This document shows, piece by piece, positions 1 to 5,242 of a DNA stretch of 6,862 nt; position 1 is the stretch's first letter, and each line of letters begins with the position of its first letter. A program made the translations under genes and the position numbers. The DNA is taken from positions 1 to 6,862 of the forward strand of contig RFJV01000522.1 of NCBI GenBank assembly GCA_003694775.1, given 5' to 3'. The notes under the pieces were generated by a model. It did no database searches. It was not told the origin of the DNA and was given only the letters and a program-made list of their open reading frames with translations. Origin of the DNA: Chloroflexota bacterium (GTDB lineage Bacteria; Chloroflexota; Anaerolineae; 4572-78; J111).

Positions 1-303
1 GTGGAGGTGGTGCACCGGGATGCGGACGGCGCGCTGAAGTCAATCTACCGCCTGGACTTGCCGGATAGTATCACGCGTGAAAAACTGCGCGAGTTTGCCC
101 GCGGGGTGTTCGTCAAGGGGCTGAGTCACGGCGCGTGGACCGGCGGGGCCGGGCTGTTCAGCCGGTCGGAGTATGACCGGCTGATGGCCGAATTGGAGCG
201 GGCCGGTATTGTGGCGTGGATTGACCCGGACAACCGCACCCAGGGGCGGAAGCTAACGCGACCTGGCCGGGCGGCCCTGGAGCACTGGCGCGATACGCTG
301 TAG
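1..303 (+). CDS. Hypothetical protein, C-terminal part (cut by window edge), winged-helix-like
   Basis: The frame is open from the first base to a TAG at 301-303. The GTG at position 1 could be a start, but no upstream sequence is visible for a ribosome binding site, so the gene probably begins outside the window. The visible 100 residues are soluble and charged. From about residue 50 the pattern (a helix around SRSEYDRLMAELERAGIVAW, a turn DPDNRTQGRKL, then a helix GRAALEHWRD) resembles the recognition part and wing of a winged-helix domain, where 'leader of helix, aromatic wing, R/K-rich turn' is common. That is a fold guess from pattern only. Codons are strongly GC-ending, like the recombinase and unlike the genes at 1470-2331. 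I do not recognise the family. It could be the tail of a larger replication or transfer protein of the element. Confidence 0.6.
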   Translation: MEVVHRDADGALKSIYRLDLPDSITREKLREFARGVFVKGLSHGAWTGGAGLFSRSEYDRLMAELERAGIVAWIDPDNRTQGRKLTRPGRAALEHWRDTL

Positions 304-305
304 TG

Positions 306-328
306 GCGTGTGTGCGTGTGTGCGCGTG
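306..328. repeat. GT/GC alternating purine-pyrimidine tract
   Basis: Immediately after the TAG of the first gene there are 23 bases of uninterrupted purine-pyrimidine alternation, including two tandem GTGTGTGC octamers (308-315, 316-323) followed by GCGTG. Such tracts can adopt left-handed Z-DNA under negative supercoiling. The rest of the 81-base gap to the next gene holds a tandem TGAGGCC pair (345-351, 352-358) and the ribosome binding site of the next gene. I see no clear terminator here. Confidence 0.6.
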
Positions 329-384
329 ATACGTCCCCATTTTTTGAGGCCTGAGGCCCAGCAGGGGGAACAAGGAAGGTCACC

Positions 385-1107
385 ATGGAAATAATTCCCG
401 TTTTCGCCATTCTTTTGGCTCTGTTTTTTGGTGGTATGCTGATTTTCACCTTATACCGGCTTTATCATGACCAGTATCCCCCTACCTACCGCCCCCAAGA
501 ACCAGCATTCAAACGTCCTGCACCTACACCAGAACCAGAAGAGCCAGAGCCAGACGAAGACCAGGAAGCAGAAACCAAACCACCTGATAACGGCCAAAAA
601 ACACCCCGTATTTTGGCCCTGTTAGGCAACGGCAAAACTACGTTTGACTTGACGGAAGAAGAATACCAGGCCTGGTATAAGCACCGTCAAGAGAGAATGC
701 AAGAGGCACGGGCGCGGGCCGAGGAAGAGCGCAAGCGGGAAGAAGAACGCAAACGGCAGGAAGCAGAACGCCAGCGGCAGGAACAGGAAGCCATAGAACG
801 GGATTTTAAGCCCTGGATGCTGGAATTTGCCCAGCGGCTGAAAATTCCCCGGCAGTACCAACAGCTAAAACAGTTCAGAGACTGGATTATCTTTATCGTT
901 TCCTACGCCCAGGAGCATTACGGGGGTGAGGTGTCTGTCAGAAAAATCTACCAGGACATGAAGGCACACCCACCACCCTTTGATAATGTCTCCAGCCACC
1001 TGTTTTTTGTGCGCCTGTTCCGGGTGCTGGAGCAGGAAGGTATCCTGCAACCGGCACACTCCAACAAACCCCGCCGCCTGGCAGAAGACGCATTGGAGCG
1101 GATATAG
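385..1107 (+). CDS. Membrane-anchored coiled-coil protein with possible winged-helix C-terminus
   Basis: This is a 240-residue protein starting at ATG 385, 4 bases after a good ribosome binding site (AAGGAAGGT, 372-380). Residues 3-24 (PVFAILLALFFGGMLIFTLY region) form one hydrophobic segment followed by R25, so a single N-terminal transmembrane anchor with a cytoplasmic body is likely. Residues 31-72 are a Pro/Glu-rich, disordered-looking linker. Residues 91-140 are a very highly charged E/R/K/Q coiled coil rich in ERKR and EAERQRQ repeats. Residues 141-240 look globular, and about 165-235 (a helix, then VSVRKIYQDM, then HLFFVRLFRVLEQEGIL) could be a winged-helix fold. The GNGKTT at 81-86 is not a proper P-loop. 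I do not recognise a family. A membrane-tethered DNA- or protein-binding role, for example tied to transfer or partition, is only an inference. The stop codon's G is the first base of the heptamer array that follows. Confidence 0.75.
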   Translation: MEIIPVFAILLALFFGGMLIFTLYRLYHDQYPPTYRPQEPAFKRPAPTPEPEEPEPDEDQEAETKPPDNGQKTPRILALLGNGKTTFDLTEEEYQAWYKHRQERMQEARARAEEERKREEERKRQEAERQRQEQEAIERDFKPWMLEFAQRLKIPRQYQQLKQFRDWIIFIVSYAQEHYGGEVSVRKIYQDMKAHPPPFDNVSSHLFFVRLFRVLEQEGILQPAHSNKPRRLAEDALERI

Positions 1108-1131
1108 TGCGTTGTGCGTTGTGCGTTGTGC
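1107..1131. repeat. Tandem GTGCGTT heptamers
   Basis: Three perfect, adjacent GTGCGTT units (1107-1113, 1114-1120, 1121-1127) and a partial fourth begin on the last base of the stop codon of the upstream gene. Two-unit versions recur at 1197-1210 and 1280-1293, spaced exactly 83 bases apart. On the minus strand the unit reads AACGCAC. Heptanucleotide short tandem repeats are known from cyanobacteria (STRR) and some other bacteria. Whether this one is spread through the host genome cannot be told from here. Confidence 0.8.
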
Positions 1132-1294
1132 GGGCCGCGTTCCGTGACCCGCAGGATTTACCACCCAGGTAGAGGGGCAGAACTTCAAAAACTGCTGTGC
1201 GTTGTGCGTTGTATGGCGCATTTCGCACGGCTCACCGAATCTACCATCCAGGTAGAGGGGCAGAACTTCAAAAATTGCTGTGCGTTGTGCGTTG
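1114..1294. repeat. 83-bp tandem repeat (minisatellite), about 2.2 units
   Basis: Units start at 1114, 1197 and 1280 (the third partial), each opening with GTGCGTT twice plus G. A 53-base stretch that crosses the unit boundary is almost identical in both copies: 1159-1211 and 1242-1294 differ only at 1164/1247 and 1192/1275, both C to T. It includes the core CCAGGTAGAGGGGCAG. The interior of each unit (about 1129-1158 and 1212-1241) has diverged strongly. The array fills much of the roughly 360-base gap between genes. Frames read through it on either strand are low-complexity products of the repeat. Downstream of it, 1295-1381 holds nothing I can name beyond a small TTTAC/GTAAA inverted repeat (1361-1375). 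Confidence 0.85.
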
Positions 1295-1381
1295 CACGTT
1301 ACAAGTTGCAAAAAACACGGATTTACCCAAAGAGGTGACATACTAAAGCCGCAAAAGCCGTTTACCCCCCGTAAAAACCCC

Positions 1382-1411
1382 TTGCCAAACCTGTTTGAGT
1401 TTTGATAGACT
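1382..1411 (+). promoter_or_regulatory. Possible sigma70-type promoter for the 1470 gene
   Basis: TTGCCA (1382-1387, five of six to TTGACA) lies 18 bases before TAGACT (1406-1411, four of six to TATAAT). Transcription would start near 1418, so the mRNA would begin in or just before the hairpin at 1424-1456. The match is moderate and rests only on consensus and position. Confidence 0.35.
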
Positions 1412-1415
1412 CCAG

Positions 1416-1456
1416 AAAAAAAATTGCGCCTGGTTGTTACCGGCAACCAGGCGCAA
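1416..1456 (-). terminator. Perfect 13-bp hairpin with U-tract on minus strand; alternatively a 5' mRNA stem-loop
   Basis: TTGCGCCTGGTTG (1424-1436) pairs perfectly with CAACCAGGCGCAA (1444-1456) across a 7-base loop. A run of eight A (1416-1423) lies on its left, so a minus-strand transcript would see a GC-rich stem followed by eight U, the form of an intrinsic terminator. No minus-strand gene is visible to its right, so it would only stop antisense transcription. On the + strand it has no U-tract, and it ends 2 bases before the GGGGG ribosome binding site (1459-1463) of the next gene. It could therefore instead be a 5' stabilising or translation-controlling stem. The hairpin itself is certain; its function is not. 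Confidence 0.5.
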
Positions 1457-1469
1457 AAGGGGGTAAAAA

Positions 1470-2048
1470 ATGTTGCGATTTCTGCAAGCTATTTTTGCAC
1501 CAATCTGCGGCTTTGTCAAGCAATTCTGTAAAACCAAACGCAAAAAAACACGAATCATAGGCTACCGACCATCCACTACCACGCTACGATATGTTAAACC
1601 CCGAGGCCGTCACCCCAAAATGAGCTACCGGCAGTACCGTAACTATCGCGACCTGGTAGAGACCACGGTAGATGATTGCATTTTGTATGACCGTATGCAG
1701 GAAGTGGCAAGACTGGGCAAGCGATACCCGGATAATGCGTTTATCCAGATGATTTTTTGGGAGCTGGTACTGGTTGCTCCAGAAGAACACCTGCGAAAGC
1801 TGGTAGATAACTACGAAAAAACACGGGATAAACCAGGCCCAATAGGGTGGACAAGGAAAGATTACGAGAAGTTTGTAGAACAGGTATTCAAACCGGTTGA
1901 AAAAGCCGTTTACGAAGACGGTATGACCTACGAAGAGGCCCTAGAAAAACATGAATGCTCAAAATCATACTACCGCACACGGCGCAATGAAGCCCGAAAG
2001 ATGGGCCTAATCAGAAAAAAAGGCAATCAATGGGTGTATTGGGAGTGA
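1470..2048 (+). CDS. Hypothetical basic protein with HTH-like C-terminus
   Basis: This is a 192-residue protein. ATG 1470 is favoured because AGGGGG (1458-1463) sits 6 bases upstream; the next ATG, at 1620, has no convincing ribosome binding site. The first 20 residues are hydrophobic/amphipathic (MLRFLQAIFAPICGFVKQF) and are followed by a K/R cluster at 21-27, which could be a membrane-touching anchor or just a basic tail. The middle is rich in Y, R and K. Residues 152-183 (TYEEALEKHECSKSYYRTRR, then EARKMGLI) look like a helix-turn-helix followed by a short basic wing, a layout seen in small transcription regulators. I do not recognise a family. The gene has its own possible promoter and a terminator overlapping its stop codon, so it is probably transcribed alone. 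Its base composition is lower in G+C than that of the recombinase. A regulator of the element or an accessory cargo gene are both possible. Confidence 0.7.
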   Translation: MLRFLQAIFAPICGFVKQFCKTKRKKTRIIGYRPSTTTLRYVKPRGRHPKMSYRQYRNYRDLVETTVDDCILYDRMQEVARLGKRYPDNAFIQMIFWELVLVAPEEHLRKLVDNYEKTRDKPGPIGWTRKDYEKFVEQVFKPVEKAVYEDGMTYEEALEKHECSKSYYRTRRNEARKMGLIRKKGNQWVYWE

Positions 2049-2084
2049 TTCTAATATTTGCCTCTTGATTAGAGTCACTTTTTT
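2044..2084 (+). terminator. Intrinsic terminator after the 1470 gene
   Basis: AGTGATTCTAAT (2044-2055) pairs with ATTAGAGTCACT (2068-2079) over 12 bp with one G-T wobble and a 12-base loop, followed by six T (2079-2084). The left arm contains the TGA stop codon (2046-2048). It separates the 1470 gene from the ribbon-helix-helix/primase operon, which must then have its own promoter in about 2085-2140. I see only a weak TTGAGA (2093-2098) there. Confidence 0.8.
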
Positions 2085-2154
2085 GGGTAGTTTTGAGATA
2101 GTTTTGGGCCAAGTGGGAGATACGTTTTCCCAGAAAAACTTGGAGGATAGAGCG

Positions 2155-2331
2155 ATGAAAACAAGATTTATGATACCCATTACGGATGAGACATATCAGG
2201 CCCTGGTAAAGCTGGCCGAGCGGGAATACCGCACCCCCCGCCAGCAGGCGGTAATGATTATCTGCCAAAGGCTGGAAGAACTGGGATTGCTTGAACCACA
2301 GCACAAGGAGGACAAACAGAATGACGAATAG
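2155..2331 (+). CDS. Small ribbon-helix-helix (Arc/CopG-like) DNA-binding protein
   Basis: This is a 58-residue protein from ATG 2155, preceded by TTGGAGGA (2140-2147). A longer reading from a TTG at 2065 is unlikely, because that codon lies in the terminator loop and has no ribosome binding site. The sequence has the ribbon-helix-helix layout: a short N-terminal strand (about residues 2-9, KTRFMIPI), helix A (about 11-25, DETYQALVKLAEREY), a TPRQ turn, and helix B (about 29-45, QAVMIICQRLEELGLL), then a polar tail. Such proteins bind DNA as dimers through the paired strands and often act as plasmid copy or partition regulators and autorepressors. Its last 11 bases overlap the start of the primase-helicase gene, so the two are co-transcribed and probably translationally coupled. 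The nearby TGTTACA heptads are an attractive target, but binding is inferred. Confidence 0.8.
   Translation: MKTRFMIPITDETYQALVKLAEREYRTPRQQAVMIICQRLEELGLLEPQHKEDKQNDE
2305..2311 (+). promoter_or_regulatory. Ribosome binding site fixing the primase-helicase start
   Basis: A perfect AAGGAGG lies inside the end of the ribbon-helix-helix gene, 9 bases before ATG 2321. It decides the start against the in-frame TTG at 2291 upstream and the ATG at 2411 downstream, neither of which has such a site. Confidence 0.85.
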
Positions 2332-4963
2332 CACAAAAAAAGCCGCCTGGCGGGGCGGCAATGGAGCACAGACCGGGGTAAACGGTCGCCCCCATTCTAT
2401 CACACCGCCTATGAAAAATCAATCTACCGCCGCAAGGGTGCTGGACTACCTGAGAAGCCGACAGGACTTACACCTGAAACCCCAGCACGAACCGGGCAAA
2501 TTCCACCTGAACAGCCCGCTACGGCCTGGTAGTGACTCTGATGGTTTTGTATTGACCATCAGCGATGATGAGCATGGCGTATATTTTGACCACGTGACCA
2601 AAGAGAGCGGCACACTCTACGACCTGGCCGACCGGCTGGGCATTGGCCGCCCACACCCCAACAGCAAACGCAAATACCAGAGCCTGGCCGATTACGCCCA
2701 GGAACACGGCGCACCGGCTGACGTGTTTATTGCCGCCGGTTGGAAGGAAACCACCTACCAGGGCCGCCCGGCCCTGGCCTTCAAGACCAAAACCGGAACC
2801 CGTTACCGCTTCCTGGACGGCCAAAAGCCCCACTACAAAAGCCCGGCCCGTTATCGGCCCTGCTGGTACGGCTTGGCCCGCGCCGTCGAGATAACCGCCG
2901 CCGGTGGCCCGCTGGTCATCTGCAATGGGGAAGCCTCCACCGTCACCGCCCAGTATTACGGCCTGGCCGCCGTCTGCCTTACAGGGGGTGAACGGGGCAA
3001 AATCCCTGAACACCTGCTGAACGAGCTTCAGGAAGCCTACAGCGGCCCGGTTGTAGTCGCCTTTGATTGCGACCAAGCCGGGCGCACAAGTGCCGCCCGT
3101 CTGGTAGAACAGCTACAAGATGCAGGCTACCAGGCCCGCGCCGTTGACCTGGCCGGTTCAAACGGCTTTGACCTGGCCGACTTCTGCAAACTGCACGGCC
3201 ACCAGGCCGCCGAAAAACTGCACACCCTGAAAGCAATTTCCCAACAGAACACATCACCAGCCACGCCGATAAATGAACTTGGTTATTACACCATCACGGA
3301 TGAGGGATACATCCAGTACCACGGCCCGGCCAGACACACCCAAAAGGGGGTTTACTACCCCACCCCGGAAATTGTGGCCGACTTCTGGGCCAAGCTGGTT
3401 CACAAACAGGTAATCTATGATGACCGGGAAAGAACGGTTATTTACACCCTGTATGGGGAAAAGGACGGAAAAGAATTCACAGCCAAGATACCGGGTGAAA
3501 TATGGTTCGACAAAAACAAGCTGGCAACAGCACTTTTACCATACCTGCCGGGTAAACCCCCTGTAGTTGAGTCCAAAAAACAACAGCACTGGGGGCCGGC
3601 CTTCTCTTACTTGGGAGACAACAAAGAAAGCCGCGCCCTGGCCTCTACCGGCTGGACACCTGACGGTAAAAGTTTTGTTGCCCCGGCGGGGAATATCGGG
3701 AGTGGCTGGGAATGTGCCCTAAATGACAATCTGGCGGAACACTTCAAGGGGTACGGCTTCCCAAGAGGGATTGGGGATGACCAAACCGCAAAAAATGCAG
3801 TACGCAATTTGTTGCGCCTAACCGAGATTTACAAACCTGAAGCCGTGTACATTGCCATCGCCCACGCCTTTTTACCCCCCCTGTTGCGATGGCTACCGGA
3901 GGCCCGCTACCTGCTTCACATCCAGGGGAGCACCGGCTACGGAAAAACAGAATTCGCCAAGTTCTTTATGGCCCTTTACGGCCCACTGGGAGACCAGGCC
4001 ATTACCTACAAGTGGTCAGACACCCCCGTAGGGTTTGAATCCCGCGCCTATACCCTGAAGGATGTTCTAATGCTGATTGACGATTACAAACCGGGCCTGT
4101 TCAACCGGGGCAGTGGGGATGAAAAGGGATGGGTACGAAACCTGCAAGCCTATACGTCAGGAAGCGGGCGGGGACGGTCACAGAAAGACGGCGCCGCGGG
4201 AAAACTGCGCCCCCCCCGTTGTCTGCTAATCTCCACCGGCGAAGATGATTTGAGATTTGACGAGGAAAGCATTATCAACCGCACCCTGACGGTACGTCTG
4301 ACCAAACCCAGCAGGAACAAGGTTGATACATACCATCAACTTGTCGAAGTCACCGCAGAATTTCATACCATAATGGCCCGTTATATCGCCTGGTTACAGC
4401 AAACGCGCCCCCCCGTAAAAGCCTGGCACAAGCAATTTTTGGCCCAAAACCAGCACATCAATTCACACCTGGCCCGCAATATGGCAAGCAATTTGGTGGG
4501 AGCTGAAGCGGTGGCCCAGTTCCTTTACGAAACAAAACTGCTGGACGCGGTAGAAATAAACCGCTTCAAAGACAACCACGACCAGGCAATAAATACGGCA
4601 ATTGAAGATACCGCAACAACTGCCGCCCAGCAACGCTATTCAATCGTCTTTCTGGAGGCCATAAGCGAAGCCTTGAGCTACGGTACTGTCTATCTGGGCG
4701 AAAAGGACATTATGCGGAGTGGGTACATTGGCTGGTATGATGACGATTACATATACCTGACACCTGCCGCGGTTACGGCGGCCAATGAATGGCTCAAAAA
4801 AAATGGGCGAGAGATAAAAATCAGCAACGGGAGATTATACGACCAACTTCACCTGGATGGGTACGCCGCGCAAGCTGAAACAAAAACTTACCGGCACGGG
4901 GATAAGGTGGAGCGGGCAATTTGTCTGTATAGAACAAATGTTAACTTGCATCTGCAAATTTAG
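2321..4963 (+). CDS. TOPRIM plus AAA+/DUF927-type primase-helicase
   Basis: This is an 880-residue protein. Residues about 35-108 resemble the N-terminal domain of DNA primases (GFVLTISDDEHGVYFDHVTK, then TLYDLADRLGI), but there is no cysteine in the first 180 residues, so the usual CHC2-type zinc site is absent. Residues about 196-300 are a TOPRIM domain: LVICNGE ends in the catalytic glutamate E204, and VVAFDCDQAG gives the metal-binding D249-x-D251. Residues about 325-500 look like a DUF927-type region (STGWTPDGKSFVAP near 440). The ATPase follows, with Walker A GSTGYGKTE at 536-544 (K542), Walker B VLMLIDDY at 582-589 (D587/D588), a sensor-like CLLISTGED at 634-642 and a possible arginine finger R654. 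A polar C-terminal region of about 100 residues may be a DNA-binding winged helix. The family primes and unwinds DNA at the origin of plasmids, phages and integrative elements. The adjacent heptad-rich AT region fits that role. I see no clear terminator after it. Confidence 0.88.
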   Translation: MTNSTKKAAWRGGNGAQTGVNGRPHSITPPMKNQSTAARVLDYLRSRQDLHLKPQHEPGKFHLNSPLRPGSDSDGFVLTISDDEHGVYFDHVTKESGTLYDLADRLGIGRPHPNSKRKYQSLADYAQEHGAPADVFIAAGWKETTYQGRPALAFKTKTGTRYRFLDGQKPHYKSPARYRPCWYGLARAVEITAAGGPLVICNGEASTVTAQYYGLAAVCLTGGERGKIPEHLLNELQEAYSGPVVVAFDCDQAGRTSAARLVEQLQDAGYQARAVDLAGSNGFDLADFCKLHGHQAAEKLHTLKAISQQNTSPATPINELGYYTITDEGYIQYHGPARHTQKGVYYPTPEIVADFWAKLVHKQVIYDDRERTVIYTLYGEKDGKEFTAKIPGEIWFDKNKLATALLPYLPGKPPVVESKKQQHWGPAFSYLGDNKESRALASTGWTPDGKSFVAPAGNIGSGWECALNDNLAEHFKGYGFPRGIGDDQTAKNAVRNLLRLTEIYKPEAVYIAIAHAFLPPLLRWLPEARYLLHIQGSTGYGKTEFAKFFMALYGPLGDQAITYKWSDTPVGFESRAYTLKDVLMLIDDYKPGLFNRGSGDEKGWVRNLQAYTSGSGRGRSQKDGAAGKLRPPRCLLISTGEDDLRFDEESIINRTLTVRLTKPSRNKVDTYHQLVEVTAEFHTIMARYIAWLQQTRPPVKAWHKQFLAQNQHINSHLARNMASNLVGAEAVAQFLYETKLLDAVEINRFKDNHDQAINTAIEDTATTAAQQRYSIVFLEAISEALSYGTVYLGEKDIMRSGYIGWYDDDYIYLTPAAVTAANEWLKKNGREIKISNGRLYDQLHLDGYAAQAETKTYRHGDKVERAICLYRTNVNLHLQI

Positions 4964-4972
4964 AAAAAATTG

Positions 4973-5025
4973 CTGTTACATCTGTTACACTGTTACATTT
5001 TGCCGTAACACGTAACAGCGTAACG
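4973..5025. repeat. Heptad cluster 1: three direct then three inverse copies
   Basis: CTGTTACA occurs at 4973-4980, 4982-4989 and 4990-4997, followed by inverse copies CGTAACA at 5004-5010 and 5011-5017 and CGTAACG at 5019-5025. Spacing is 7 to 9 bases. Because direct and inverse copies face each other, 4982-4996 can pair with 5005-5018 (7 plus 6 bp around a small internal loop, 8-base loop), so the site could extrude as a cruciform or fold in RNA. There is no T-run after it, so it is not an obvious terminator. Confidence 0.85.
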
Positions 5026-5081
5026 CCACAGCTACAATAGAACCAAATTTAAAAATCACTTTTCAGAAAAACAAAAATTTA

Positions 5082-5119
5082 CTGTTACATCTGTTACACT
5101 GTTACATGTTACAGTAAAC
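5082..5119. repeat. Heptad cluster 2: four direct copies plus a degenerate inverse
   Basis: CTGTTACA occurs at 5082-5089, 5091-5098 and 5099-5106, directly followed by TGTTACA at 5107-5113 and a degenerate inverse GTAAAC at 5114-5119. The first 26 bases (5082-5107) are identical in sequence and spacing to 4973-4998 of cluster 1, 109 bases away. Confidence 0.85.
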
Positions 5120-5200
5120 TCTGCAAAATTTTGGGTAAAAACGGCATTTTAGACAAAAATTTTCAGTGCCTCTAACGGGGCAAGCTGTTTCAATCCTGTT

Positions 5201-5230
5201 TTGACCGATAAATATCTGTTACAGTAACAG
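5201..5230 (+). promoter_or_regulatory. Possible promoter of the leader/recombinase operon overlapped by a heptad palindrome
   Basis: TTGACC (5201-5206, five of six to TTGACA) would be a good -35. The -10 expected at about 5223-5230 falls in TAACAG and is poor. The palindrome CTGTTAC-A-GTAACAG (5216-5230), a head-to-head heptad pair, covers the would-be -10, so a heptad-binding protein could block or activate transcription here. The palindrome is certain; the promoter is weak. Confidence 0.3.
5216..5230. repeat. Heptad cluster 3: 15-bp inverted repeat
   Basis: CTGTTAC and GTAACAG meet around a single central A. It is the most symmetrical heptad pair in the window and lies 12 bases before the start of the short ORF ahead of the recombinase. 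A further TGTTACA (5292-5298) lies inside that ORF. Confidence 0.85.
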
Positions 5231-5242
5231 AACCGAGGCAGT

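Larger units (their letters stand above)
4964..5242. other. AT-rich, heptad-rich intergenic region; candidate origin of replication or operator/partition site
   Basis: About 280 bases with no credible gene lie between the primase-helicase and the recombinase operon. A+T is very high (14 G+C in the 60 bases 5041-5100 by hand count), with runs such as CAAAATTTTG near 5123 and CAAAAATTTTC near 5154. TGTTACA or inverse heptads cluster at 4973-5025, 5082-5119 and 5216-5230. Repeated short sites next to an AT-rich unwinding zone, directly after a primase-helicase gene, is the classic look of an iteron origin. I saw no DnaA box of the TTATCCACA type. The alternative is a multi-heptad operator or centromere-like site. 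Function is inferred. Confidence 0.45.

Noticed and set aside
625..642. GNGKTT as a P-loop in the membrane-anchored protein
   Set aside because: The glycine that should be four residues before GKT is absent and no Walker B follows.
1114..1338. Plus-strand 74-codon frame with CALC/CVVRC-like cysteines
   Set aside because: The cysteine motifs are translations of the GTGCGTT repeat (TGC-GTT/TGT-GCG), not a zinc protein. There is no ribosome binding site.
865..1446. Minus-strand open frame of 193 codons across the repeat region
   Set aside because: It is antisense to a well-supported gene and then reads through the heptamer array, giving THNAQ-like low-complexity repeats. It has no ribosome binding site of note and no family resemblance.
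2065..2154. Longer N-terminus for the ribbon-helix-helix protein from TTG 2065
   Set aside because: The TTG is in the loop of an intrinsic terminator, has no ribosome binding site, and adds nothing to the compact ribbon-helix-helix fold. ATG 2155 has TTGGAGGA.
2519..3076. Minus-strand 185-codon frame opposite the primase-helicase
   Set aside because: GC-rich codons of the primase-helicase create long antisense frames. The sense frame has clear TOPRIM motifs here.
4973..5119. CRISPR array
   Set aside because: The repeat unit is only 7-8 bases with no unique spacers of regular size and no cas genes.
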